From Armillaria gallica (lineage: Eukaryota > Basidiomycota > Agaricomycetes > Agaricales > Physalacriaceae): 64,000 nt of DNA. Both the position numbers and the translations under genes were made by a program. Below the pieces are notes generated by a model, which saw only the letters and a list, made by a program, of their open reading frames with translations, did no database searches and was not told the origin of the DNA. The DNA lies in NCBI GenBank assembly GCA_037576215.1, contig JBANDB010000001.1, positions 248,001 to 312,000 on the forward strand. The letters are read 5' to 3'. Shown piece by piece: positions 34,141 through 45,690 of the stretch (its first letter is position 1; every line of letters begins with the position of its first letter).

Positions 34141-36000
34141 TATTGTTAGGTGTTCTCCGGATACTTCACTGTCATTGCGGCATACTCTTGAACGGAATCG
34201 TGGTCGCCGTCAGGTGGTGGTTCGTTATCAAGAAAATCCGGATGAAAAAAAGCCGGTGATAAGAAAGGCAAAAGAATCCCAGGAAAATGATGAATCTTGC
34301 CAAAACGTTCCCACGGTAAAGCCAGGTAGAATGCGACGGCAAACGCCGTGATGAACGATCAAAAAACGCGAATTGGGATGGTATAATGACCGAATACCTA
34401 TATTCATAGGACTCGGAAAAAGGATCAATCAATAAATCTTTCGGCGCGTATGGCAATGCAGCTAACTTCTCTAGGAAAGGGCGGTGCAGCGTATCATGGG
34501 TCTCCTGGTCTACGATAGACTTGGATAAGAATGACGGTCAAATGCCGTCGTACTGTTTCATTCCCTAGACAATGAATCTCCTCAACTGGGATACAGATCA
34601 TAGAAAGTTCGTCCTTATTGTACTCCCACGACTACTTCGAACTAATTGAAGCGCTTGGGAACCCGAGTCTTCAAGGTGAAAGAAAGTGTTATAGAGGCGA
34701 GCCCGAAATAACAGTTAGCAGGAAGCACCACTGTACGCATTTTATGTTATCGAAGTTATTGTTGTGACATATTTGCAGGATATCGTAAATCTAGTCCGAA
34801 AGGACCTCCATACTCTAATCGGTAGCGACATTGTCGGTCTCAGTCACGTCTCACTCTTACACATCGAAAAGCAAAACCCGCACCTCCTCCAGTCCTAGCA
34901 GCGACACGAGGAAAAGAGATACAACTTTTTCTAGGCAGTAGACAGCAAATTTAATCGCCACAATACTGCCCTTCGATAGACTCACAAGGTGCCAGCAGGC
35001 AGGTAATTTGATCTCGACCTATTGAGCATCATATTTCAGTTACATATGCTTTGTTGAACGAACCCAAGTCAATCACCATTATTAAAATAATGTTGTCACC
35101 AGCCTCTTTCGCACCGTAGCCTTTGAGAGGCGCATCACTTGTCGTCTGACCATATATTCAAGGACTCGGATCTCGTTGAATCTTCTCATCTAGAGCAGAC
35201 GTCAATCCGACACTTGAAGGGACATCAAGAGGCGATATGCAACTAATCACGTACCTGAAATTTTTTGAGGGAAGACTGTGTGGATGAGCACCAGGCTGAT
35301 AGAACCTTATCAATAACCTGGGTTAAGATGTTCGAGTCGTCCTTCCCGTGCTCGATTTGAAGTCACAAATTTATTTCATCAGTCGCTCCTGCTATTCTCT
35401 TAGGAAACCGCAAGAATAAGTTAACTACCGCATCCTTGAATAACAATTCGTTCCCAGTCGCACGCGCTTTATTCAAAGCACCTTTTCATTCTCCCAAATC
35501 CCATTTTTTACTCCGAATCATTACTCCAGCTAGATATCTCCTTTCCATGGAACGCGGCCACTATCCTTAGTACACGAGAGAATGACGGAAAAGAGTACCG
35601 GCATACACCAGAAGAGGGATAGGGTTTGTTGAGATACACGGTTATGGCTGGATTCGTCAGGGTTGTTGATAGGGACGGCGTAGAAAACGATGCTACGTCG
35701 GGTCTTGACGTCGACATGGGAATGAAATGCCAGGTACAACAATTGATCAATGATCCGCAACTGCTACACCCTGATGATGGAGAAGGAATAAAGTGTATTA
35801 GACCTGAGTTACCTATTTGGCCTACATACTGGAAGAGTAGGGTGTCCAAGAGCGCCGAATACAGTGGACCGTCCTTGATCAACATTGGTTGATTCGTCTG
35901 AGGCATCACCTTACAAAAGCACATCCTACGTGATTGGAGCACCTTTGATTGTTCGTTCCTATCTGCTAGATTTATTCGACAAAAAAGGTCAATGCTAACA
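34141..36000. repeat. Diverged block, paralogous to 53.5-54.7 kb
   Basis: Anchors shared with the second block: TACATATGCTT near 35041 (53980), ATCACTTGTCGTCT near 35138 (54043), CCGAATACAGTGGACC near 35855 (54558). A CATAGGACTCGG motif with TATATT before it sits at 34397-34414, and AAGGACTCGG at 35160. No gene is supported; the 177-codon minus ORF at 35508-36041 is not kept in the paralogue. Confidence 0.5.
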
Positions 36001-37164
36001 CATACTAGAGGTTTCATCCTGCGGCGCAATGAGACAGGCACAACCAGGTAGACATTTTCACAAGCTTACCGGCTTCTTAGAAAGAACCCGCCGACAACGT
36101 TGAGTGGTCCTCTCTCTCCTCTACCGTTTGACAAGACGTCGCCGTCAGAAGAAATCCTCGTCAAGATGCTGGCGACGATGGAATCTTTCTTACTTTGAAC
36201 TAAGATGGGGTAGAAGGATAGGCCGGTGCGGCCGAAGACTGAGGAGCTCTGCTATAACAGAAAGTGTACACCTGCACAATGTGCATGGGCCTTGATCAGG
36301 ATCACGTTGAGAGGCAACTCTCATGGGATATGATGAGGCCTCGGGTTTCCGGGAGTGGTCTGTATCCACGTCCAATCAAGAAGAGTGTGATACATTCCGG
36401 CGGGTTGCATACTAAAACTCCCTGATTGTTTTTTGGACTAGGAACATGAAGTCGCGGCAAATTAGTCGCATATCCGTGGGAGTTGCTGCAAGTTCCTGGG
36501 TTTGTAGGTTGTAGACGGCCAGCTTCCAGACGAGGGTCGATATAGCTGGCTAGGTGCACGTTCTCCATCTGTTCCTCTTCAATGCTCTCCCTCTCTCCTC
36601 TCGATCGTGAAGTCAGGGCTGTTGAGCAAGCACGTTCGAAGGAAGGGTAAGCTACAAACAACGGGACAGTACGGCGAAGCATCCGAAACCTGTCCTACAG
36701 CACACGTGGTGACCGGACCATGCCAACGCTCGAGGGCGGCGTGACTTGATTTCCGCGGAAGAAGGGGAGCTGTAAGAGGCTGAAGGAGGCTGAGAAGAGA
36801 CTGAGGAGGTTGAGAGTAGGCTGAGTAAACTGAATGGTCCTTTGGTAGTTGGAAATTCACCTCGCTTGCCGAGGTGAAGCGTTGCTCAGCAGTATGTTTG
36901 TGGTCGCTGACGATATTGTCTTGGAGATGGTCGATCGTAACGTCCCATGGACTCTTTCCCTCCCGCTGTCCAGCCTCTTCGCCAATGCGTAGTTCGGAGT
37001 CCAATGACCTTTCTGTTCGCAGGTTTCCTGCAACTCTCGTCTCGCCGTGGTATAGGTGACACACGGCGCAGGAGAATCTCGCAAACGAGGCGCTGCTTCA
37101 TGGCCGGTTGAAGACTGGAAATCGACGGCTTGATGGTCGTAATGTGACCATCGGATCGCTGTAC
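36001..37164 (-). pseudogene. F2-family copy, block at 36-37 kb
   Basis: Collinear with 1640-3000. Minus-strand pieces: NIVSDHKHTAEQRF and NFQLPKDHSV near 36900-36840, ERVHGTLRSTISKT near 36960, and RELQETCEQKGHW near 37030. Several frames are open, but no single one runs through with credible splice sites, so I treat it as decayed or unresolved. Function unknown. Confidence 0.5.
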
Positions 37165-38830
37165 GGCGTTTCCAAGCTCTTGCTCGGTCAATACCATAGC
37201 TGAGAGTGTGTAGGTGTCGGTCGTTACAGATGCCAGCGTAATAGGCGGAGATATTACTGTCCGAACGATAGCTAGACACGACGAGCTGCAGCCATGAAAT
37301 TGAGAGATCAAAAAAGAAGAGAATTAGTACACACGTCTGTTGGTATGGTGCAAGTCGGTGCTGAGCGCCGAGCACCTCAATTTCTACCGCATAAGCTTTT
37401 GTGTTTTTCACTGCAAAATTCAGGCGCTACTTCCCTACACAACATAAAATCAGTGCCAGCAGCAAATGTAACAGAAGGACTAACCCGTCTAGCGCCGGAA
37501 TCGGGGAGCGATCGTCACCGATCGAGTACATTACGAGTTCTGTATAGAGCCTTCCTTTCCCATATCTACTGGAGTGCTTTGGGTTCTCCCGCCAAAAGAC
37601 AGTCAGTGAGCAGCCAATGTCGGCGCCATCGATCTGTATTTGTGTTATAGTATTGTTGCTGCATCGGTCATTAGATTTGTGCAGCCAACTATCAAATGAA
37701 CAGGAGTTCAACCACCGAGGTAGCTATGTGATTCATCACACTGCAATTAACGCGTCGGTGCTGACAGGGGATACCGTAGGTGTGGTATGCAGCTCTCCAA
37801 ACGACGTCCTCCCCAACATCATCTTCCAGTCCTAGCTTGACATTGTGACTCGACGAGGGCCATTGGCGAAAAGAACAGGCCCTTGAAGGGACGACTTCTT
37901 GCTCTCATAGACTCCAAAACGCGTAGGGAACGGGCGTCTAAACACTAAGTACTGCCGGCGCATGGTGAGGCAGGCGCCGGTACTACAGCATGGGAGAATC
38001 CGCGAAGATGATGGGGATGAGAGTGGTGTAACTTGGAATTACACAGAAACAGGCCACTGAGATGAGGCCAAAACGAGCCGCGTGGTGCGAAGTTAGATGG
38101 TCCGTAATTCGCAGTACGCTTAGCTCCTCACTGCATGGTCACGATTTCCACCGATGCTCCCCGCTCGCAGCCTACAGCAGGCTCATGTCACAGCGTAAAT
38201 GCTACATAGCGTGCTAAGCAAACCTCACAAAAGATGGTGACTTTCTGAAGGTGCTCCATGATGATAGGGGTCCCGTCGTATCCATGTACGGTCGTTCCAA
38301 GGATACATAGGTCAATATCATAGCTGTGAGAGTATGAATGTCGGTCGTCGTAGAGGCTGGCCTGGTCAAGGCAGATATTTCTGTCCGAACGATGGCAAGA
38401 TGCAACGAGCTGCAGCAGTGATGCATGAGATTGAGAGATGCAAAGAGGGTAATCAACGCACAATCTGCAGGACTTCCACCAGACTCTGAAATTTCAACGT
38501 TAACGTCCGTATCTCCTTCTGCACCTTGGACATTGACGCTCAAAATTGTTGCCCATCTGGGCTGTTTGTGCCTACGCTCTTACGGGGAGCATCCTGGATA
38601 GGCTTGGCTTGGATGTATGCATTATGACTACACTCGGCACATAAAAATTAAGTTTCCGTAACGCACTGAGAAAAGAACAACTCACTTCACCCAAATTCGA
38701 AGCGAACGAAATGTGCTGACTGCCACATCCTTGGAAGATATCTGCCTTTGAATATTCCGAAGCCACAGAGTGTATCACATATCCTGTGAGATATTACACG
38801 GCGACAATCATAATGCGTAGTGCTGGTCCG
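37165..38830 (-). repeat. 1.6 kb direct repeat, left of the HET gene
   Basis: Direct copy of 44055-45690, high similarity over most of its length. Shared stretches include GCGCTACTTCCCTACACAAC, CCAATGTCGGCGCCATCGAT and GTCATTAGATTTGTGCAGCC. It contains F2 exons on the minus strand: GAEGDTDVNVEISESGG near 38520-38470, LHLAIVRTEISALTRP near 38400, and ADIFQGCGSQHISFASNL near 38750-38690. The copies differ by small indels, so reading frames differ. Confidence 0.8.
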
Positions 38831-39214
38831 TGGTGGTGTGTGTGTGTGTGTACCGGCGCTGGGTCCCAATCAGGAACGGCCGGGTCCACAGCCCTGACAT
38901 GGCAAGCCATGCGCCGCAAAGGCTCGTATCGTTGTGATCGCACGGTTGCGTACGTCTCGCGGAGTAGAGACACTTTGCGAGGCACTTTGAAAAGGTTAGT
39001 AATGCAATATCGATAGAGATAATAGCAAATGCGTGTCATTCAATACCGAACCGAAGCCGAAAGAAGAGATACGCCGCACGAGTGTCGTTGGGGACGGACC
39101 GAAATGGAAATGGTAGTTTGGTGTGGATGCTGTCATGTAATGTGAGACACTGTGCAACATACGGTCATACGCACGGTCCACGGGCAACATAGAGCACCGA
39201 GAAACTGGCAGGGC
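38831..39214. other. Repeat edge, GT microsatellite
   Basis: A (GT)n run of about 14 bases lies at 38838-38852, just past the end of the direct repeat. No gene seen. Confidence 0.4.
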
Positions 39215-39560
39215 GGCAAGCACCAAAACCAAACGCAAGCACCAAGGACACGCAGTGTTGCAGGACACAATTTCGAAGAACAGCGAGGCAGCAGGAACGG
39301 CAGGGCCTATGGAACGGAACCAACAAAACGCAAACACCGAATCAAGCACGCCATTTGCAGCACGCCGCCATCCAAGAACAAGCGCGGCAGGAGCAGCAGC
39401 AGAACTTGGGCCCATGGAAGTAACAAAACACATGCACCGAGAAAGCAAGCAAGTGCAACATTGCAGCATACCATTTCGAGAAACAGTATGCCATCAGCAG
39501 CAGCGGAGCTCAGGCCCATGACACACGGGAACGGAGCAACGAACATCCGGAACGGTTCAG
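39215..39560. repeat. Tandem repeat, about 100 bp period, three units
   Basis: Related stretches begin near 39221, 39321 and 39420 with ACNAAACGCAAGCACC-like sequence and continue with CAGCAG-rich, glutamine-codon-like sequence. ORFs on both strands follow the repeat and are not trusted. CCTAGAGTCCACGTGGTCA follows at 39691. Confidence 0.6.
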
Positions 39561-40019
39561 GGAATAAAAAGCTCAGTGAATTATAGTACAAATAGAAGGA
39601 GGCGCACGATTACCATAAGAATGAACTGGCGTCGTTATTGGTGGCGGTGAGGTAGTCTAAACGGCGAAACCTCCCAGTTCAGAAACGTGCCCTAGAGTCC
39701 ACGTGGTCATGGAGGATCGGACCGTGCCGAACGCTATTCCACGAGGATCGCAAAACCATACTTACTCAAATTCCCACTATACCTTTTGACCAGACTCATA
39801 GCACTCTAACTCCTTATCACACCCATAAACATTACCTAGTATTAGAAAAACTTTTCATAAAAACGGCCACCATTCCATGATCGTTGCATGATCATGCGCA
39901 TTTTTGTATTCCAATTTACTGATCCCTGTATTTCCTGCCCCACGAGTTGTTTCCTGTTCCTTTCATTCTTGTTGTGGATACGAGTATCGGTCCTACCGCC
40001 GCCGCACCATTTTCTAATA

Positions 40020-40787
40020 GTGTGCTGCGACGGATAAGGCTGGAAACAACCAAATCCTGGTCTTTGTTCACCCACAGAAGAGACGGAGAAACAGCGAACT
40101 TTCTAGGGGACATGGCGGTGAGAAAGAGACAATCACTCAGTTTGTCAAGGCTGATGATGCCACATGGGACATGCCAACTGAAGAAGCCAGCAACGTCAAG
40201 GATTCCAACATTCGCAATCTCCTTCCTTTTGGTTTATGTATTCATCACGCTGGTATGTTCATTCCCTGGTGGAGAGGTTGTTTGCTGACAGATATGTTCA
40301 GGTCCTCATGTGTACTGCAACACTAGCTTGGGTTGTCGATCTGCCAGTCCATACGGCGATCATAAAGAGTACCAAGGATCTACAACCCGGAGAAGAGTCG
40401 TTGGGTCGAGCTGTCTTCACAGGATGTGCTCCAAATGCTTGGACGTGCAGAACGGCCGCAGTACGATATGTATGGCAAAGGCATCATTATCATTAACCGT
40501 ATCAAACTCTAGTACTGTCTGAGCTTGTTCAATCGGCAGCTACCTATTGAATCTCAGTTTGTATCCACGTTCGCCGACAACGTTAGTGCCGAGATTGTCT
40601 TAGGCACCGTCAGGAATTACGATGAGGTTGTTCAGAGGCTGGGATACACGTATTTGTAGGCAATCTTCTTTCAGATGTCTCTAATTATTCTCCAGCTATG
40701 TGTGAATGCTTCGCTTGCCAGGTTTGTATGGTGCTGCAATGACATTGGTGTCGATTATCTGGATGACGAGATCAGCTTGATTCAAAA
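40020..40787 (+). pseudogene. Fragment of a Ski2-type RNA/DNA helicase (Brr2/ASCC3-like)
   Basis: Pieces in three frames follow the order of the second half of one RecA cassette of Brr2/ASCC3-family helicases: NNQILVFVH (motif IV region, 40045), [49 protein letters not shown] (motif V), [20 protein letters not shown] (motif VI), [39 protein letters not shown] and RLGYTYL. In living members these enzymes unwind RNA or DNA in spliceosomes or the ASCC complex. Lesions: frame breaks near 40080, 40120, 40265 and 40375; TAG at 40510-40512; TGA at 40703-40705; and GRAGR changed to GRAER. A GT..AG intron (about 40660-40695) is kept, so it is a genomic, not a retro-copied, fragment. It ends at a GTGAGT donor. 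Confidence 0.82.
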
Positions 40788-40899
40788 GTGAGTGGTTCCT
40801 TGAGAAATCTGACTAATCTACACTTAGCCTTTAAGCCTTTCGAGTCTCGACTGTCAGTCTGTCGAGAAGGATTTAATATTGTACTATGTAATGTGTTAC

Positions 40900-42942
40900 T
40901 TAAACAAGAATGTATCGGCACTTCTTACTAATACGTAGATCCTGTAAGCGATCCCATTCTTCTTTATCAAGAATTCTGAGCACCGACACTTTCTCAAACC
41001 TTTTCCCTTGCCTTTGCCCAATGACACAATAAAAGTGACTATCGGTTGGGGAGTAGTTATAACCAAGAATCAGGGTGTAAGTGTCTTCAGGTATTGGGTA
41101 CTCATGTGCAGCTATGATCTTGAATCCATGTTCTGTCCCAACCCTGTCTTTGACAATCAACTCTCCATGTCGATCACCTCCTTTCACAGCAGCCAATCCC
41201 CGCACCAATCCCCTTTCAATGGACTCCACATGACACCGGTCTTCATTCATTTCCTCATCCCGAACAACTTGGATCTCAGTGTAAAAACCATCAAATCGAG
41301 GCTTGGTCATAACCTGGTCCCATGATGGTCTCCATTTTGCACCTGCATTTCCAGGTTCAAGGGAAGAGAGGAAGAGTTTTCCCCGACCCTCCACATCCAT
41401 CGAATTGACGAGTGCTGTCCATGCCTCCTCGAGAGATTGGCTCTCGTAGTATGCCGGTATCCAATCGGTGTCCAGAAGAAATGCCAGTCCGGCGATCTTG
41501 TCCACCGGGTTGGTTGACAACCGATTCTGCATGCCCTCCAGTGCTTCATACATTAGCAGGTTATCTATAGACTTTAGCTGCCTGTGAAACCTGGTTAATA
41601 GCTCGGTCTCATAGTTCCCCTTGTTATCCACTGGTTTGGCATGCTGTGGTCCATCTGGTGAATCCCCAGCAAACACCCTATCTTCCCCAACCTCCTGTAT
41701 TGTCCAAGCACGTCTAAACCACGACCGATCACTATCCAAGTCACCTTCCTTCAAACTCAACGGCCGACCCAGCCCACTCAAGTAAATCACCACAATGTTG
41801 TCAGAATACACCGATCCGATGGTGGGCACATCCAGCTTCCACTCTTCTGAGCGGATAGCCTCCCCAGGTCCACCCACCTGTCTCAAACAGAGAACATCCA
41901 ACCACGCATACTCCTCTTCAAAATTGAGCATCTCAATGCGGACGAGGTTGAGGTTGCTGTCTTTCGGGATGGGAACAGGCCATTCGTATCTGTTAATGGG
42001 TGTCCACACCGCATCCCGATCCTTCTCATCCACCCACGCATGTGAAATCGGCCGAATAGATTCGTCCATGCACGTGTACCATGATGGAACCACCCTATTG
42101 CTGTATAGATCCCAGACCCGTCGAGGTGGCAATCGAGGGTCGACGACCCGGTTACCAACAAGTGCTTTTCGTCGCTCCTCCCGATCCTCCTCTTCCCATC
42201 CATAAATTCGAGCTCGAATAGTGCTCCAGTCATCGGTGTACCATATTCGGCGAAGGCGACTATATGCCATGCCAAAGTCGTACTTGTTTGCGATGCACTC
42301 TTCAAGAAGGAAGGAGAGTGATGGCATGTCCACGGTATAAGACGTTCCAAGTATCGTGTTGAGTTGATCCAAGATGCCCTGAACGCCGAGGGTAGCACAA
42401 AGAGTGTCAGCAAGGCGGGATGATATCACAGGCTTTCTACCAGTGTACGCCCATTGCTTTGGAACGGTGATCAACGATTTCTCAAGTCCCGCCTCAGTTA
42501 ATGCGGAGATGGTGACTTCAGGAAGAGAGATATCCTGGGACTGGATTATCAATTTGCGCTGTTTCTTTACCAACAGACTTACCTCTGGTCGACGCCATGG
42601 GTCAATTACCTTCGGAGGCCATAGTCTAATTACATCAGACTTATTGGCCAAAAGTGTGTCAGATCTATCATCCAAAGTGTTACTAGATAATTGTTCTTCC
42701 ATAGTAGATGATACTGGGTGCGAGGGCAGTGACAATTCTGGCGTCGCCTCCAAAACTGTAACACGACCAACATCTTCTGAGGAACTACCGTGCTCAGGCT
42801 GCTCTACCACGCTGCGCTCCGGGACCGTGTTGGGACTTTCCTCAAGCTCAGAGGTTCTTCCAGGAAATGGATCTTGACGGGGCTGCAGCCCTTTACGTGT
42901 CACATCGGGAAAAGAGATGGAGTATGAGCGCTTCCGAATCAT
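40900..42942 (-). CDS. HET-domain (heterokaryon-incompatibility-like) protein
   Basis: Single-exon gene, 680 residues from ATG 42942. The frame is open to 43023 but starts there only with GTG; MIRKRSYSISF is the likelier start. The N-terminal third is variable and Ser/Glu-rich, then PPKVIDPWRRPE. The HET core runs from about residue 315: RPISHAWV, YAWLDVLCLRQ, EEWKLDVPTIG, VYLSGLGRPL-like sequence (VVIYLSGLGRP), WFRRAWTIQEV, NRLSTNPVDKIAGLAFLL, PAYYESQSLEEAWTALV and WRPSWDQVM. In filamentous fungi HET proteins trigger cell death or vegetative incompatibility, probably with a TIR-like fold. In agarics such genes form large families of unproven role. No stop interrupts it, which contrasts with the decayed neighbours. 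It is flanked by two direct 1.6 kb repeats. Confidence 0.9.
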   Translation of the reverse strand: MIRKRSYSISFPDVTRKGLQPRQDPFPGRTSELEESPNTVPERSVVEQPEHGSSSEDVGRVTVLEATPELSLPSHPVSSTMEEQLSSNTLDDRSDTLLANKSDVIRLWPPKVIDPWRRPEVSLLVKKQRKLIIQSQDISLPEVTISALTEAGLEKSLITVPKQWAYTGRKPVISSRLADTLCATLGVQGILDQLNTILGTSYTVDMPSLSFLLEECIANKYDFGMAYSRLRRIWYTDDWSTIRARIYGWEEEDREERRKALVGNRVVDPRLPPRRVWDLYSNRVVPSWYTCMDESIRPISHAWVDEKDRDAVWTPINRYEWPVPIPKDSNLNLVRIEMLNFEEEYAWLDVLCLRQVGGPGEAIRSEEWKLDVPTIGSVYSDNIVVIYLSGLGRPLSLKEGDLDSDRSWFRRAWTIQEVGEDRVFAGDSPDGPQHAKPVDNKGNYETELLTRFHRQLKSIDNLLMYEALEGMQNRLSTNPVDKIAGLAFLLDTDWIPAYYESQSLEEAWTALVNSMDVEGRGKLFLSSLEPGNAGAKWRPSWDQVMTKPRFDGFYTEIQVVRDEEMNEDRCHVESIERGLVRGLAAVKGGDRHGELIVKDRVGTEHGFKIIAAHEYPIPEDTYTLILGYNYSPTDSHFYCVIGQRQGKRFEKVSVLRILDKEEWDRLQDLRISKKCRYILV

Positions 42943-43449
42943 CACGCTAGCGAGAAGCGATTGGACCTTCGTGGTGCTAATAACCTTGTATTCAGTATTC
43001 GAAATGCGAGGGATTAATGACACATACTAGCTCCTATGCTCCAGTCTACGATGGTATGCGGTGGAGGGAGTGTTCCGCGAAAGGCGGTTTGGTGCTTACC
43101 TCAGCGCCCCTTCTGAATAGAGATTTAGGCGCTTTACGAAACCCGCAGATGATCAAACCAGGAAATAACTCGCCAGTGATACCAAAACCAGACTCAGTCG
43201 GCAAATATTTACATCATTCCCGATTAGCGGTATACACTATCTATTCTTCCAACCCGTCCGCTAGGATTCCTCGCGCTGTGCTAGTCCCCCAACAGCTCCC
43301 CTCGGGTTTCGTCCTCGATATGGATACGACTGACGTGTCTATCCAATGAAGTGTAACTGCGCTTTAAGATCGGAAATGATTCCATAATTGTCCCGCGCGG
43401 ATGACAGTCGGTTGGCCATTACCAGTAGGCACAAGTCTTCAGTAGGAAA
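42943..43449. other. Upstream region of the HET gene
   Basis: About 500 bases without a supported gene; the small plus-strand ORF here overlaps the HET start and has no protein-like pattern. No clear TATAAA close to the HET start. Confidence 0.4.
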
Positions 43450-44030
43450 ATTTGGAGAATGTGTCTATGTCTTCAGGGTCGATCTTGATCTCGAAGGTTT
43501 TGAGGTTCAAGAGACGGAATCTGTCTTTGACGAAGCTTTCATTCCATTCCTTGATTTCATCGCTATCTATACAATTGGTGGATCATTGTGAGCCGAGAAA
43601 TTGTGCGAATCGGAAGCGCCTTCACCGTAGATGCCCTGCGAAGAATGAACGTATTCAGTTTGACATCTCCCTGCTGGAACACGGAAGAACACTCACTCGC
43701 ATTCGGCATGTACCAGACACATTTATGAAGCCCGAAATGGTTTCCCCTTTCCATTCACACATAACCAGCGGACGGCGAGTATCGTACCATGGGAGTGGGT
43801 GACTATCAAATCGATCTGATACCCGAAATAGGTTGTGGGGTATTCTGTGACGACATGGAGGTCCTCGGCGTCCTGATCCAACGAGTTTTGGCGCCAGATA
43901 CCAGTTTCTCACGCATGCGAAGTATGCAGGGAATCGACGATCAAACATCACACACGGCATTGATCCTCCAGAAGACGGCGTGCGGTGAGGTGGATAGAAG
44001 AACTAAAGGACCAGGGCGTGGTGGTTGTAG
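43450..44030 (+). repeat. Dispersed repeat R1, copy 2
   Basis: Direct diverged copy of 18290-18840 with the same anchors (TTGATTTCATCGCTATCTAT near 43551, GAAGACGGCGTGCGG near 43972). Confidence 0.7.
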
Positions 44031-44054
44031 GGTGCCCGTGGGATTGTGATACGG

Positions 44055-45690
44055 CTTTTCGCTCGCTCGGTCAATATTATAGCTGAGAGTGTGTAGGTGT
44101 CTGTCGTTATAGATGCCAGCGTAATAGGCGGAGATATCAATGTCCGAACGATAGCTAGACACTACAAGCTGGAGCCATGAGATTGAGAGATCAAAAAAGA
44201 AGAGACTTAGTACATACATCTGTCGGTATGGTGAAATTCGGTGCTGAGCGCCGAGCACCTCAACTTCTACCGCATAAGTTTCTCACCGCAAAATTCAGGC
44301 GCTACTTCCCTACACAACATAGAATCAGTGCCAGCAGCAAATGTAATGGAAGGACTGACCCGTCTAGCGCTGCCATCGGGGAGTAATCGTCACGGATCGA
44401 GTGCATTACGAGTTCTGGATAGAGCCTTCCTTTCTCATATCTACTGGAGTACTTTGGGTTCAAAGACAGCCAGTGAGCAGCCAATGTCGGCGCCATCGAT
44501 CTGTATTTGTGTTATAGTATTGTTGCTGCATCGGTCATTAGATTTGTGCAGCCAACTATCAAATGAACAGGAGCTCGCACCACCGAGGTAGCTATGTGAT
44601 TCATCACATCGCAATCAACGAGTCGGTGCTGACAGGGAATGCCGTAGGTGTGGTATGCAGCTCTCCAATGACGTCCTCCCCAACATCATCTTGCAGTCCT
44701 AGCTTGACATTCTGACTCGACGAGGGCCATTGGCGAAAAGAACAGGTCCATGAAAGGACGACTTCTCGCTCTCATGGTCTCCAAAACGCGTAGGGAGCGC
44801 GCGTCCAAACACTAGGCACTGACGGCGCACGGTGAGGTAGGCGGCATAGGAGAATTCGCGAAGATGATGGGGATGAGAGTGGTGTAACTTGGAATTACAC
44901 AGAAACAGGCGATAGAGAGAAGAGCCCAAAACGAACCGCGTGGTGCCAAGTTAGAGGGTCTGTAATTCGCAGTACGCTTAGCTCTTCACTGCGTAGTCAC
45001 GATTTCCGCCGATGCTCCCCGCTCGCAGCCTACAGCAGGCTCATGTTGCGGCGTAAATGCTACATAGCATGCTAAGCAAACCTCGCAAAAGGTGGTGACT
45101 TTCTGAAGGTGCTCCATGATGATAGGGTCCCGTCGCATCTCTGTATGGTCGTTCCAAGGACGCATAGGTCAATACCATAGCTGTGAGAGTATGGATGTCG
45201 GTCGTCGTAGAGGCTGGCCTAGTCAAGGCAGATATTGCTGTCCGAATGATGGCTAGATGCAATGAACTACAGCCATGATGCATGAGATTGAGAGACGAAA
45301 GAGATTAATGAACGCACACTCTGTAGGGATTCCACCAGACTCCGAAATTTCAACGTTGACGTCCGTATCTCCTTCTGCGCCTTGGTCATCGATGTTGGAT
45401 TTCCCTCGAAAACGTTGCTCATCCGGACTATTTGTGCGACGCTCCAACGGGGAGCATCTGGAATAGGCTTGGCTTGAATTTATCCAATATGGCTACACTC
45501 TGCGTATGAGTTTGCGTAACGCAAAAGAAGAACAACACACTTTACCCAAATTCGAAGTGAACGAAATGTGTTGACTGCCGCATCCCTGGTAGATATCTAC
45601 CTCAGAATCATAACATAGTGTATCGCAGGTCCTGTGAAATATTCCACGGCGGCAATAATAACGCTTAGTATTGGTCCGTGGTGGCGGTGA
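44055..45690 (-). repeat. 1.6 kb direct repeat, right of the HET gene
   Basis: Copy of 37165-38830 in the same orientation. It carries the F2 exons on the minus strand: GAEGDTDVNVEISESGG near 45400-45350, CSSLHLAIIRTAISALTR near 45280-45220, and ADIYQGCGSQHISFTSNL-like sequence near 45590. Frames are disturbed relative to the left copy. Confidence 0.8.

Noticed and set aside
39152..39586. 144-codon plus ORF and 157-codon minus ORF
   Set aside because: Both arise from the tandem repeat; repeated composition explains their openness on both strands.
42943..43023. Longer HET protein starting at 43023
   Set aside because: That codon is GTG; the first ATG (42942) gives a typical N-terminus for this protein group.
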